Assembly (NCBI GenBank): GCA_008692225.1
Contig: VICG01000014.1
Span: forward strand, 1,861,001 to 1,925,000
DNA: 64,000 bases
From: Monilinia fructicola
Lineage: Eukaryota > Ascomycota > Leotiomycetes > Helotiales > Sclerotiniaceae
Direction of reading: 5' to 3'
A model generated the notes under the pieces. That model had not been told where the DNA came from and searched no databases. It worked only from the letters and a program-made list of their open reading frames with translations. Position 1 is the first letter of the stretch. Each line of letters starts with the position of its first letter. A program made the position numbers and the translations under genes. Below are positions 37,871 to 50,696 of this stretch, one piece after another.

Positions 37871-40780
37871 ATCTACTCGGGAGACAGCTTTTGTATGTAT
37901 GTTTGTTTGTATGATTTGACGGTGGAATTAAAATTTGGTTTTGTTTTGTTATGTCTTGTGGTGTTTTGCGGTGTTTTTTGGTGTGGTATAGTGTTGTATG
38001 GTGTTATGTGGTTGGCTTAATGCATAGCTGGCGTTTTTGTGTTGTTGGTAGATCCATCGATCAATTGATTGATAGGTGGATGGATGCATTGTATATGTGT
38101 AGTAGGAATTACTTTGTTTTGGCGTTTGAGTTGGGTATGAATGGGTGCTGGATGCCGGTGGGTGGTGAGTGCTGGATGATGGATGATAGAGGAGGTGATA
38201 TATAGGTATTGTGAGATGAAAGATGCTAGACGATAAGTGCTAGCTAGATAAATGGTATAGTATATTTATATCTATGTATATGTATATGTATACATTTCCG
38301 TTTCTATATGTTTTATCTTTACCTTGACTTGGCTTGACTTGCGTGGGCTTGTTGGGTATGGTAGTTCGGTTTGGTAGTTGTGTAGGATAGTTGGGTATGA
38401 TAGTTGTATGTGTTGGGTTGAGATGATTATGTTTATTGTTAGGATATTGAGGTTTGGGAGTTTTGAGGTCTTGAGGTCTTAGGGTTTTGAGGTTAGAAGG
38501 TTAGAGGGTTGGAAGATTAGGATATTAAAAGAGTCCTGCATAAGGAGAAGTCTTGAGATGTAGGGGATAGTTGGGATATGTATGTGTTGTTGTGCTGGAT
38601 GGAGGATGTAGGTGGGTAGTATTGCGGGTGGAATGGTCTCTGGGATACCTGGGAAGGGATACAATGTGTTTGATGTGTTTGCTTGATTCTCCTCCTCCTC
38701 CTCATCATCATCATCCTTTCCCACTTTTCAAGATTGTTCCAACGTTCTCCCTCAGGAATTACGTTCTTCCTATTATATCAATATCAGGTTGTTGTTGATA
38801 GTTTCAACCTTTAAGTATATGATCGATATTAATCCAGTATTGACTACAGCTCGCCATTGCGAATTCTACTTTTTTGACCTTTCCAAGAGTACAGGCTGCT
38901 TGCTATAGAAGGGGAAAGATATATTGCTTCATGTGGTTACGCAAAGGGAAGGGAAGGGAGTTGACGTGAATTGGGTGTTGATCTGCGGAATTCGCAAACC
39001 TGCATCAAACTCACGATTTTGATACGATGTTGTCTATATCTGCGAATTACAGGATATCTGATATTACGGAAGGTTTCCATGTTGGATAAGTTCTTTCTGG
39101 GGATTATGATCATGTGTTTGAGATCTGAGCTGATACCGTGTGGAACTGCTTACTGATAGATAGAAGATTAGGTACCCAGTGGTGGTGAGGTTGAGGTGCG
39201 GTTGTTGGATGATATCGCATTGGTCTCTAGTTTTATTCAGAGATCAAGATTGTCAAGGTTCTGTGGCTGTAGGATGGGTTTCATTTATTAAGGACTCAGA
39301 AATTTCAAGAGATGTATGAAGAGGAATTGTTGAATGGTATACCGGGAGGAGAGAGGAAGTATATAGCGCAGGAGCATGTAGTTGTGTTTTGCAAGAAGGT
39401 GATGCATGATACTGTGTATATTAGGTGTAGTTAAACTGGCTAGGGGGGGTACTCGCCAGTAGCGAGATTTTAAACCGAGTTCGTTACTATATTCCTTATA
39501 CCCCGCATTTTGAAGACAAGTTTTAGGTAGCTTGGTTCGGACTCTTTCGGTTGACTTGGACTTGGACTTGGATGATTCTACCGATGTCATTTCAATGAGT
39601 ACCCAGATCATATAGCAATTGCATCTATTATACCAGATCTTTTTTTAAAACATCTTTGAGGGGCTTCTCTAATTTGGATGGCTGTGCACTTTCTGCTTCG
39701 CCTCGTCTATAAGGAGATCGAATCTAGAGGAAGGTACAGGGGAAAGATTTTGAGGAACTGGCAAGGTTATAGACTGCATTTTGTTACTGGCAAAATTGTA
39801 TTGCTACTTGGTTAAAGAATGGTGAACGGGTGTACATTCAAGGTAAAATGATTCCAGTATTGTTGTAATTTATATCATATAGAAGATCGATCCGAGGACA
39901 AATAATAGATTCGATCCTTATTTGTATAATCTTTGTTAAATATTTGACTCGTAAGTTACAGATTTACCAGTCAATTGATGATAAAAAGGTTGAAGAGAGT
40001 GAAAACATGCACAAAAAGCGGCATTTTATAGATATCAGAATTGAGGGTTGAAGTTTCATTCCGTTGATTAAACTACAGTCTCTCTCTTACTTAACAACTG
40101 TCAAAATCTAGATCGACGCATATATATCCGACGAGTAGGATTCATTGTTGGATTCAGATTTTTTTCAAAATGAAGGGTTCCATTATTTAACGTTTACTTA
40201 GGGGGGAGAGTATCACGCAATGACGGCTCAGCGTCGATCATGCTCTATTATATCCCACTTTTGAAGATATAAATTCTAGAATAGTTATGGAACTCAGATG
40301 GCAGACTGAACATTTTGTGATAAACATCTCAAATTATACGTAATAATTTATAAACATGATTGTACATATTGAAGATCCTACTCGTTCAATCTATATGGGT
40401 CGACTCGGCAAAAAATCTACACTCAAGAAAGGAGTAAGTAATGCAAGCATCCCCTCACGTTCCAGATGATCATGCATAGAGCTACTAGGACCCATACTAA
40501 TTTTTTATATTTCATTGATCAAGGTAAGACATCTGCACTGCAAGTTAAGGCTGAAATGTCTAGCTGAAAACTTGATTCAAGAGGACTTTCTCTACCTGGA
40601 CCCCTATTTTATTGTATTTGGTTAAGAAGCAACAACCCCATGGTTCCCAGTCTCTGGCTCTCCTCCTATTCCTGTGCAGTGATCACCTCAAATCGCCGTG
40701 AACTTAGCGCTGGGGTATCATGATAAATATCATTCTTCTGTACGTCGATCGAGACAATTTACAATAATTTACCTGTATAA
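37871..40780. other. gene-free spacer before the HET/2EXR cluster
   Basis: No supported gene. The first 1 kb is GT-rich low-complexity DNA (TGGTGTTTTG, GGTTTTGAGG, GTATATGTAT repeats). The rest shows only short chance frames. Confidence 0.6.
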
Positions 40781-40782
40781 TC

Positions 40783-43002
40783 ATGGATTCAAACTCATCT
40801 TTTCAGTAAGTCATAATCCCTGGACATTAAACCTGCGTTGATTCTGTCTAATATTGACTGCAAAACTTCAGGATTTCATCTATCCAGACAGGTGGAGATT
40901 ACACTGTAGAACATGAGCTCAGAAACATGAACGTTCCGCCAGAGGGGATTGATGACTGGCACCTTCTCTGTGCTTGCAAGAAAAGACGCCTTGGTCGCGC
41001 CGTCACATTCAATCAAGTACAAAGCTTTGCAAAGAATACGTGTCGATTATGCCGCGCTTTTGAACAAGTGATCTTAGCAGTTATTAATGGGAAATTGCCA
41101 GATGTATTTAAAGGACCCAAAGATGCAGCTGAAAGTACCAATATACTCAACAATCTAATTGTACGTCCCAAGGACCAGCACTTAAATGGCCATGAGCGCT
41201 ACCTAGATCTCCTGATAATGGGAAAAACATTGAACATTCGACTATTCGTCGATGCAGAAGATTACAATAATTTTACAGTCCAGGGCCATAGCTTCGACTC
41301 AATGTATCCCTTTGAACCTGAAACGTGCTCCGAACGCGGATTTCGAAGGGCTGAGAAATGGCTTCGTGAGTGTTTGAGAAACCACAAGTGCGGACAGTCA
41401 GGTCCTTCTCAGGTACCCACGAGACTCCTTGATCTTCAGGGAAGCCAGGTCCGACTTTTTGAAACAACAGGATCTGAGGGACCTTATGCGTGTTTGAGTC
41501 ATCGCTGGGGGGGTCCTGAGTATCGGAGGTTAACTAGCACAGTTACTACAATCCAGACCCGCATGGAAGGTATCTCATGGGACACCCTCCCCAAAACATT
41601 TCAAGACGCTGTTATCATATGTCGACGCTTGAAAATCAACTACTTGTGGATTGACACACTATGTATCTTACAGTATTGTCCCAGCTTAACAGCTACCCAA
41701 TTAGTAGAAACACAAAATGATTTCGCAAGAGAAAACTCGGCGATGGCGAAGATTTATCAAAATTCTTATTTCACAATATCTGCCGATATATCTACCAATA
41801 TGGACAGTGGAATATTTTCCCCTTGCTCGCCACCAAAATGCTTCTCGGTTCAAGTTGATGATGACAATGGCAATAAAGCTACTATATATGCCAAAGGTAG
41901 AATATCTCATAGCGATACGCCGACGGATCTTGAAACTCGGGGTTGGACATTCCAAGAATTTCTGCTCCCTTCCAGAGTTTTACACTTTGGTCACTTTGAC
42001 ATCACTTGGAGGTGCTGGGAGGTTCATACTTGCGAGTGTGAGTTTATCACTGGGCGTCATGACGGAGCACATACCTGGCGCGAAGCACTTGCCAAGGCAG
42101 CAAAACCGATTTCCGAAAACATTGAGGAGGCTAGTGAGTGGTGGGCCAGAGTTGTCTGCTACTATATGACCAGAAAGTTATCCAACCAACGCGATAAATT
42201 ACCCGCTCTTTCTGGACTAGCACAAGTCTACCACAAAAGGACCGGTGATACTTACCTGGCAGGTCTGTGGAGGCGTTCCCTCTTGCACGATCTTTGTTGG
42301 TACAACTACTGGGAGTATCAAAATCGTGGACCACTTTTAGTAGGCCGCAGAGCTGAGCATTATCGTGCCCCGTCGTGGTCTTGGGCATCTATTGATACCC
42401 TGAATGGCACCACTTGCAACTTCTGGTCATCTGGGATACATTTGCTCCATCCAATTAGTCCTTCTGGCACTGAAAGACCTGTTTGTACTTTATACGAGGC
42501 TAAATGTGAGCTAGAGACATCCGATCCAACTGGTGGGGTGTGCGCCGCCAACATTGATCTAGGAGTCATACTTATTCCTGCAAGAATTACCAAAGTTGTT
42601 TCCACGAACAATTACCGGCAAAGGTTCCCCTGGACAGTTAATGCTATTGAGGATGGCATGCAAGTTCAAGAATGTATGCCGGATTGCATAATGGAAGATG
42701 ATAATTTGAAGTTGGGAGACAAGGTCTTTTGCGCCCCAATCATGGAGGCATTGACGGAAGATATATCCCAAAGAGGCTGTATAATACTTAAGCATTTACA
42801 AGGACAAAAATATCAACGGGTAGGATTCTGTGTTTTGGAAAAAAAGAACAATGGTTCAAAAACAGAAGAATCTAAACAGGTTACATCAAGAAAATCTAGC
42901 TGGAAATTCCCGGATTTAACGGATCCAGAGAACGCCGGCAAGATTTCGGACTATGCATTACACTTTGATGCAAATAACTGCAATCGAATTGTTATAGTTT
43001 AG
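40783..43002 (+). CDS. HET-domain (heterokaryon incompatibility) protein
   Basis: A 717-aa protein from two exons: a 23-base first exon 40783-40805 (MDSNSSF plus two bases) and 40872-43002, joined across a 66-bp GTAAGT...TTCAG intron. This keeps the frame and adds 26 residues before the first Met of exon 2. The HET domain spans about residues 210-375 with its three conserved blocks: YACLSHRWGG; LPKTFQDAVIICRRLKINYL followed by WIDTLCILQ; and RGWTFQEFLLPSRVLHF. The usual PTRLLDL lead-in lies just before. The remaining ~340 residues have no domain I recognise. HET proteins trigger cell death when incompatible hyphae fuse, and many paralogues have unknown partners. No STAND/NACHT domain is attached. 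It heads the 2EXR cluster. Confidence 0.9.
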
Positions 43003-44235
43003 GTATTGAGAAGGTCAGATGATCTTTAAAATAAAGCCTATCTACAATATTGGGAGCACTATCACAAATTGTACTACCTCTAGGCTTATGAATGCTGAGA
43101 CTGGATTGCGTGAGGGACAGAAAGGTATGAAGGTGTGTATGTACAGAAAATAGAGGGATGAATGGGGGAGGAGTTCTATACGGAATTCTTGGATCACAGA
43201 ATTTGAACAGGATGAAAGCCATGAATTCCCTCAAGAAGTTTGTCTTCGGATATTAATAACATGTTGAAAGACAACCTTTGGACTATAATGATCAAAGCAG
43301 CAGATCCCATGAGTCTTTGATGATACTTCGTCATGGCTTCTTGGAAGGTGACAACTGGCAGGTTGATCTGGGGGGATCTTGGTTTGCTTCATCCGCATAA
43401 CAGAAGCTGGAATGATTGATGGATGTAGATAGACTCTTTGGAAACCAGAAACTGGAGATTTTGAAGAGTTCATCCACTGGCTAAATATAGGTTAGAGATG
43501 TGTGAAGAGTGTGTCTGAGATGTTGGGTTCTACCTATCCTCACTTGAGATTGGAATTTTGTGCTTGGGACTTCTGGAACGGTTTGAAGTATCAGTCAAAT
43601 ATCCAGAAGCCTATCAAGGGTTTTGGGAAAAGTATTTTTATAGACGCATTGTGATGGTTAAAACCATTTGACTCAAGAGTGAGATTGAAAAGTTGTCTAG
43701 ATCATATTGCCTGCATTGAGGGATCTTTATCCCTTATTTGTTTTTGTATCCAAGCTGCAAACGTCATTCATTTGTCAAGTGAATGTTATTTCTAAATTAA
43801 GATGTGTCTCTTTAAGATGACAAACTAATTAGCGCTAATCAGTTGGGCAATTTGTGGAATACCTGCTTTTTGCTCTTTAACATATTCACCAGACTATTGT
43901 TGTATGAGTAGACACCGAGATTTCAAATCAAAGTACATAAATATAGCTGGCTAACATTCAGAGTAGCTACTCAAAGACTCCTGTACTATAATTATTAGTC
44001 TCTCCAGCTGTACTAGTTCTCGCTTATACCTACAGCCGAGGCTTGAAAACTTTTGTTATTTATATTCTGGATACTTCCAGTATTCTGCTTTGTCAATATC
44101 AACTTGAAGATCTATTTTCATGTTTTCAAATCATTTGGAGCGGTCAACTGTCCTAGAACCACGAGGTCAAAGACTCCCACTCTGTAAAGTTTTCTAACTT
44201 AGTCATCTGACATTATTTCCGACTTTCTCAACAAG
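43003..44235. other. intergenic region
   Basis: Nothing supported between the HET gene and the first 2EXR gene of the cluster. Frames are short and without recognisable features. Confidence 0.55.
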
Positions 44236-45291
44236 ATGGGTCATATCCGACAAAACTATCGTTCATTCGTTCCTCCTCCTTTTATCGAGAATGGCCCATC
44301 TTCACTTCGATATAAGGGCCTTGACTCTGATGTGTCTGTGTTACCGATGTTCACAGCTGAAACTCTACCAAGTTTCGATCTTGGAGACTTACAGTTTCCT
44401 TCACTTTCGACCCCAACAGCGAAAGATGGAGAGCTTGATGCAGATGATTTCCATGAATTCTCTCAATTCCCGCTCGAAATAAAGAGAGCTGTATGGAAAT
44501 TTGCATGCTACATACCAAGAACTGTGCCAATTTGGATCGCCGATATATCTCAATTACCACCTGCCGTGACTGGTGATCTACAGGAACGCTCAACATATCG
44601 TTTTGCGACCGATTCACCTACTCCAATCGTCATGCGAGTTTGTCGAGAATCTCGATATGCTGCATTCGAAGTCTATAAGAGGATGTTTCATGTACGATTT
44701 AATTATCCTCTAGCCACAGTTTACTCTCGGGGCAGAATTTGGATTAATGCGGAAACTGATCTTATATGTCCAACGCGAAAAGGACCACCTCGATCAGGTA
44801 AATTCGATGACCAGCATTTCCACGACATCTGTACAATTATTAGGTACAATAAGATTGCAAACTTGGCCATTGATGATCAATCATCCTACGGTTATACTTT
44901 TTGGGATCGTGATAACTGGAAGGACTTTGTGGGCACACCGAAATGGATGGGGCCATATATCAAGAACATCGTCCAGTATACTACGAGAGATAACGCCATC
45001 GTTGATATGAAATATCCATTAAACCTCGTCAACTATACACATGAGACTTATCGCACCAAAAGCTTGCCTTACTTCCAGGAGATACAAAGGAACCAGCAAA
45101 AAGTCTTATTCGAACGAATGCTTGATGATCTTGATATGTACCAGTTGCTGCAACAGTCAATCAACCGTGCAGTTGCGGCGAAGGAAGAAGTACATCATGA
45201 GAAGTCTCTGCAAGGAATTCCAACGTGGTTGCGACAAAAGGTGGATACTTACACTAGGCCTGCGTTGTATTCCATGGTGGCATTACAATAG
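44236..45291 (+). CDS. 2EXR-domain protein (cluster copy 1)
   Basis: A 351-aa single-exon gene from ATG 44236. The 2EXR domain runs from about residue 70: FHEFSQFPLEIKRAVWKFAC, RTVPIW, then TYRFATDSPTPIVMRVCRESRYAAFEVYK with an intact second E-x-R (ESR). The first motif is EIK. INAETDLICP is the family's Asn...Cys-Pro segment. The C-terminus PTWLRQKVDTYTRP matches the tail shared by the other cluster members. There is no signal peptide or membrane segment, so it is probably intracellular. The function of this fungal family is unknown. It is the best-preserved member by motif and may be closest to the parent copy. Confidence 0.85.
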   Translation: MGHIRQNYRSFVPPPFIENGPSSLRYKGLDSDVSVLPMFTAETLPSFDLGDLQFPSLSTPTAKDGELDADDFHEFSQFPLEIKRAVWKFACYIPRTVPIWIADISQLPPAVTGDLQERSTYRFATDSPTPIVMRVCRESRYAAFEVYKRMFHVRFNYPLATVYSRGRIWINAETDLICPTRKGPPRSGKFDDQHFHDICTIIRYNKIANLAIDDQSSYGYTFWDRDNWKDFVGTPKWMGPYIKNIVQYTTRDNAIVDMKYPLNLVNYTHETYRTKSLPYFQEIQRNQQKVLFERMLDDLDMYQLLQQSINRAVAAKEEVHHEKSLQGIPTWLRQKVDTYTRPALYSMVALQ

Positions 45292-46182
45292 TCATTCCTC
45301 TCGACTCAACGTTGTATGATGCAGGTTTTTCTCATTGAGTCCCATCTAAAGTTCTCAGCTCTCAAGTGACCAGTCTAGACACTAATAATTTCTATAGTAC
45401 TTGAGGTAAAGACTCCAATCTAGTATGGATATCATAATCATCGAGACGACAAGGGCGTGGTGTTGGAGAAAAAAGAAAGGAGAGAGTTTGACGCTAGAAT
45501 ACCAGAGAGTGACATAATGGATTTACTTACAGGAGAAATTTCAAATAAATAAGTCATATGAAGGAAGTGAGAAAGTTTCCCTACCTGCGGTGGTCAACTT
45601 TAGTCATGACACAAGCTTCATGTAGATGCTTGGGCATATATTAAGAAATATCAGCCTTTCTGTGGTGATGAACTACATCTTTGTAACGCTTTTCATTACT
45701 CAAAAAAGCTAACAGTGTTCAATAATACTAGTAACCATTCAATAAGTACTTACCAAATTTTTAATTTGGAGCTGGTTCATGGGCCATATCTCAGACCTTC
45801 TTTTGTGCAACCAGAGTTACCAGCTATTTGAATCAAATGGGTCGACGTTATAAACCAGGCGTGTATATGACATCAATGACCCTCATCGACAGGATGACCT
45901 CATTGAAACTCTGTGTATTATCTTGCTGTCTGTAAATGATTAGCCTTAAGTTTCAGCGCTCTATCACCAACCAGAAGACCATATTCATACTAATAATAAA
46001 GTGGTTTATACTCGGATACATATTGCTGGATCACAAATGTATATATATATCTATATCCATATCCATATATCAAACCTCCTACACTTATTGCACCGTACTA
46101 TTATTCGATCAAGATTCAGCCATCACAGTTTAATTTCGAGGTTGAGCAACACAGCACTAAAAACTGTGTAATGAATTGAGAA
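45292..46182. other. intergenic region
   Basis: No supported gene lies between the first 2EXR gene and the 2EXR pseudogene. A short ATATCTATATCCAT repeat is near 46.05 kb. Confidence 0.55.
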
Positions 46183-47066
46183 ATGCCTGTTAACACAACA
46201 CTCGCGGATCTTCAAAAGAAAGACTTCGTTCATCTGATCCTCGACTCTGTATCGATAAGTTTTCCAATGCTTCTCCGATCTCCCCAAACTACTTTATTAT
46301 ACTTCGACTACCAGAATCGAGGCTGAGCAGACGAAGCCTCATCTAGAAACCTTTCGCCGCTTTCGGGGGCTTCCCGCGAAACTCAGAATCCAAACTTATA
46401 AGTACGCATGCCTGGAACCGAGAATGGTTCCTATCTGGCCCGTCGTTATCAGTCGTACGCCGACCATATCCACATTTTGCTTTGAATCGGAGACTCCTGT
46501 AATCATGCAGGTCTGTCTAGAAGCTCGAGAAAAATGACAGAAGCTGAAATCTACCAGCAATTCATAGAAACTTTGTTCCTTGCCACATGGGTAAAACCAA
46601 GTCTTGATATCATATGCCCAGTGCAGAATGGTGAAATCCTATGGACTGATCCTCATTTTTTGAAATTATTCCAAGTTATCGTTCAAACGAAGATCCGAAG
46701 ATTGGCTCTTGATAGTATGATTCTCCAGTTTATAACATCGGAAGAAATCCTAATGAGTGATACGAGTTTGGCAATTGCTCTCGGTGGTTTAATCAGCATC
46801 TTCGCGAAATATATCTTTATTCTTTGATTAGAAAGAATAGTGCCCGTCATCAGCCTCTTGAGCTTGTAGTAGTTACCAAATTCAAAGATGGTCCCTGTTA
46901 ATGGACGCAGTATGAGGCTGATGCGTGGCGAGCGGAGAAGAAGTTCTTAAGATTGAATCATGTGGTTACGGATCTATCTTTCTATTATAACCTTCAAGAC
47001 AAAGTAGATATAATGACAGAGAGAGATGGAGAAGAGTGGGTAAAGCCGCCATCCATACCTACATAG
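46183..47066 (+). pseudogene. 2EXR-domain pseudogene (cluster copy 2)
   Basis: The family sequence can be followed through several frames. A possible start at 46183 (MPVNTTLADLQ) stops early. A second frame carries FRRFRGLPAKLRIQTYKYAC, PRMVPIW and ETPVIMQVCLEAREK, then a stop at the A5 run near 46532. A third frame continues from 46534 with EIYQQFIETLFLATW and PSLDIICPVQNG to about 46790. The next frame reads NQHLREIYLYSL and PLELVVVTKFKDG, meets an in-frame TAA near 46900, and goes on past it (YEADAWRAEKKF, then DGEEWVKPPSIP) to 47066. So there are at least three frame breaks and one nonsense codon. KLR and EAR are the two E-x-R positions. It is clearly a dead paralogue of the neighbouring genes. 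Confidence 0.8.
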
Positions 47067-48368
47067 CTCTATAATGCTCGAAAATCTGGAGTCGACCAGA
47101 GCTTACGAGATTGTGTGCCGTGTTTACCTAGGCAATGGATCCCATTTGGGTGGGACAACGACTGATATCTCAGTTAGTACATGCTGATGGCGATAGATAT
47201 ATATGCGAGAGAGTCGGCGATGATGATCATGATGGTAATGATTGCGGTGATTATGGTGATGGTGATATAGTTGTAGATATGGGAAAGGTACAGATGCTAA
47301 TTAATTTGGGTCGATGATGATGGTGCTGTCTTCTGTGACTTTTTACTCGGCTCTGTTTTCTCGGAACACCTGTGCTTTACTACTTCGAGATTGCAACCTG
47401 GTGAATGAATAGAGCATTTTAATGGGGTAAAGAATGCTGCAGTTAGAATTTATAATTATATCTAATTACGGTGGCGGGGAGTTTATTGGTTTTCGCTTGG
47501 AGAATTTTCGATTCATGATGGACCATAGCTATACTCACCTCTCAATATTCTTGTATATAGATAGTACAAGAGCAATTGCTCATATCTTTGAATGAACACC
47601 GAATCAATTAGGTCCCCGAAAACTTTGCTCCTTCATTTGTTTTCCTATGAAGATTCGATGTGTGATGAAGGTGTAGGTCAACCAACTACTTGCACCACAT
47701 CGAATGTGACATCAACAGGGATGAAATTGCAAATAGTGAAGAAACTTTCATGGACCCATTATTGGAAAGATCTTATCGTATTTAGATATTGTCTACAAAC
47801 TGGATTGAATAGACTTATTAGGTATGTAGCATAGCTGCTTTTGTGGAGACTTAGCTTGATAGACCCTTCGCCATGGTATGTATACCTTCTAGAGATATCT
47901 TATTAAGCTGGAGTCTCTTCAATATCCGCAGAAGGGCCTGAGACAAAGTGCATGATATGCAGCACGGGTTGCTAGACCGGGATACTATCTCTCTAAAATT
48001 GCCACTGTGCTACAAACAACTCTCATGTATATACCGTATTACCTATCATTTGTTGATTTGATCTGATCCAAATTAGGGTATGGAAGTTCCCGTACCATAT
48101 CAAGAGCTTTCAAGGTAGCCCTTTCAACCGTATAGGCAGTCACGTCCCTCGCATATATTGCGAAGAAACAAAACCCCGTGAGCCTTCCAATATCTCCCGC
48201 CATTTCCACTCCCACCACTTCCAGAGTTCAAGTTTACTACAAATTAATACCTTTCTAGAACCACCAGTACCTTTTGAATGATTACAACTGGAAAAATCCA
48301 AGAATAACATCTATTACACCAGAAGAAAGGCAGTAAACCCTTCGAAGATTCAATCAGCCATACGACGA
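47067..48368. other. intergenic region
   Basis: No gene recognised. An 80-codon frame at 47592-47834 starts with Met but shows no family features. Confidence 0.5.
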
Positions 48369-49385
48369 ATGTCTAGTTCACTCTCTTTCGTGACTAAAGA
48401 GCAAGCGATTGCTTCAAAGGTATATCAACCCGATACCTTTCACGTGTTCCGAAAGCTCCCACCAGAAATCCAGCAAATGATCTGGGAGTTTGCTGCTCGG
48501 GAAGAACGTCATGTTTCCATCCGCATAGTAGAGGAAAAGAAATCGGCTGCCGAAACCAATAGCACCGATGGTACTGATATTGACTTTTTCCGCTTCAGAA
48601 GTGTGAATGCGTTTCCCCAGATGATGCACGTATGCAATCAAGCTCGGTTTATCGCCATGAAACATTACAAATTGACTTATGAAGTCGAAAAACAGTTTCC
48701 CGATCTTGCTCATCAACCATATGCAGCAGGTCAAATATACGTAAACCCAGCATCAGAAGTTTTGTGCCCCATACCGCGGTGGAAGGCTCTGCCCCAGCAA
48801 CTCTTCGTGGAGATAATGCGAGACTTAAAGGTAGAGGAGATTGCTCTGAGCGATTACTCTTTCGTCCAGAGTCACCGGGGTATATCAGACTCTTGGGGAG
48901 GATATCAAGATAGCTCAACGGGAGTGACTGTTCAACCAGGTGTATTGAACTGGATGACTGAGCACATTAGAGTTATCACGCTATGGACCCAGTCAAAAAT
49001 TGTCATACCTAGCGAAGCCCTCGAGCTTATTGACTATAAGACTCGCGTTCCTCCTATTGAAATGCCGAATTACCAAGTACAGTGCTCTAATAAATCCTTG
49101 GAGTGTATGTCTCTTTCCGTCGATGAGCTTAAGAAGGCCCAAAACGATCAGAAAACTGCAAACAAAGAAGCAGATAAGCAGGGAACTAATCGTGAACGAC
49201 TTTCTCTCTGTCCTCCGTGGCTTTACGAGACAGGTGACACCTGGAATCCACCTAAGATCAAGCATATGTGGCATATGAGCAAGGACTTGAAGCCAGGGTA
49301 TCTCTCGAACGTGGTGACCGACTTTGTTGGGGGTCATGTATCTGATTTTCTTAGGTGTATAAGGGGTCCGTGTGCTAGAAAATAA
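48369..49385 (+). CDS. 2EXR-domain protein (cluster copy 3)
   Basis: A 338-aa single-exon gene from ATG 48369. The domain reads FHVFRKLPPEIQQMIWEFAA, RHVSIRIV, FFRFRSVNAFPQMMHVCNQARFIAMK, then YVNPASEVLCPIPRW. The E-x-R positions have drifted to EIQ and QAR. The C-terminal signature CPPWLYETGDTWNPP is very close to that of copy 4. No signal peptide or transmembrane helix. It has unknown function, is the same strand as copies 1, 2 and 4, and fits tandem duplication. A Lys-rich helical stretch (about residues 255-280) precedes the tail. Confidence 0.85.
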   Translation: MSSSLSFVTKEQAIASKVYQPDTFHVFRKLPPEIQQMIWEFAAREERHVSIRIVEEKKSAAETNSTDGTDIDFFRFRSVNAFPQMMHVCNQARFIAMKHYKLTYEVEKQFPDLAHQPYAAGQIYVNPASEVLCPIPRWKALPQQLFVEIMRDLKVEEIALSDYSFVQSHRGISDSWGGYQDSSTGVTVQPGVLNWMTEHIRVITLWTQSKIVIPSEALELIDYKTRVPPIEMPNYQVQCSNKSLECMSLSVDELKKAQNDQKTANKEADKQGTNRERLSLCPPWLYETGDTWNPPKIKHMWHMSKDLKPGYLSNVVTDFVGGHVSDFLRCIRGPCARK

Positions 49386-50696
49386 TGATAGAGTATGTGT
49401 AAAGAATTTGATCTCGGGGAACTTCAGTTGGTGGATATTACACACTACAATAACTGAAGACATCGATTTTTGATATCATTTGGGAACTAAAAGAGTCTAT
49501 GGATAGTGTGGATGTTATTTCGTTCTCTTTACGGTGGTGAGGTAGCAGTAGCATGGGGCTCTAGGTTAATGATATGAAGCTGGGCTACTTGAGCTATGGA
49601 TATCTGGTTGCGTGGGCGTATTGGTTTGGGTACACATTTCTTCCTGTATTCTCCTTGTGTCTTGGGATACATTGAAAGCGAGCGCAGATTAATCGGGATT
49701 GTTTGCTCAATACAAATTTACAGTTCATATATCAGTTACTGCAGATGAATGTCAGTATATGCCAAGCTGCTTCATCAATATTTAGACATTACCTAAAACT
49801 ATCACCTGATGTACTGCTAATTTTGGAAATTTGCAATCTAATAAATATAGCTGGGAGATTTATAAAGATAAAAACCAATCATATGACAGAACAAGGATAG
49901 ATTTCTAAGTATTCTAGAGGTCCATACAATGGAATATGAAAGGTAGCCTTCGCCTCATGACACAATCTTCCTTGATCGACGCGTGAGTTCCGAAAAAGTT
50001 GTTTTAAGTACCTATGTACATCAGTCGTTTACCCATGCTTCAATACTTCACTCTTAAAAAGCCCTTATACGTATCTATCAGACCTCAATTGTGATTTCTA
50101 GTTCAATTAGCCCCAATTGAAAGCTCTGCGACAAACTAGCGCGCCAGTAGCTCGAAAACATTTAAGCGAAAATAAAAGTCACCTTACCTGGAGTTTCAAA
50201 ATTATTCTACCCTTCAAGTTAACTTGATTTAACTCGATATCAAGCCTTGAATCAGGTTTCCATTACGCAGATGAACTTGGAATATTGGACAAAAGCAAAG
50301 TCTAGGGAGCAAAATACTTTGCGATAATTGTTCTTCCATAGACTACTAGGACGAAAGCATCTGGTGAGTGATTTACTCCATGCTGACTCAAAACCTCTTC
50401 AGCTATTGAGGATTTGAATGTTTTCACTCAAAAACACTCCTAAGTATTTTCACAGTAATTGATGTGGTCACCTTCAAACATATTACCTTCAGGTTCACAA
50501 AACATGTTATAGAGGAATATTACTGACTACTCATGGTTTGTAGTCATTCTTCCATCTGAACGCGACTTATCATCTAAAAACTATCACCGAACCTCTTCTT
50601 TGGTCAGAATACCTCAAATAAAATAGCATTGGAAAGCACAAGAAGCTTCTGCTATCTCAATATACCCCCGAAAAGTAAATCGAACAAAATTGCAGT
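49386..50696. other. intergenic region
   Basis: No gene supported; AT-leaning DNA with short frames only. Confidence 0.55.

Noticed and set aside
47592..47834. 80-codon Met-initiated frame in the 2EXR cluster
   Set aside because: No 2EXR or HET features and no splice partners.
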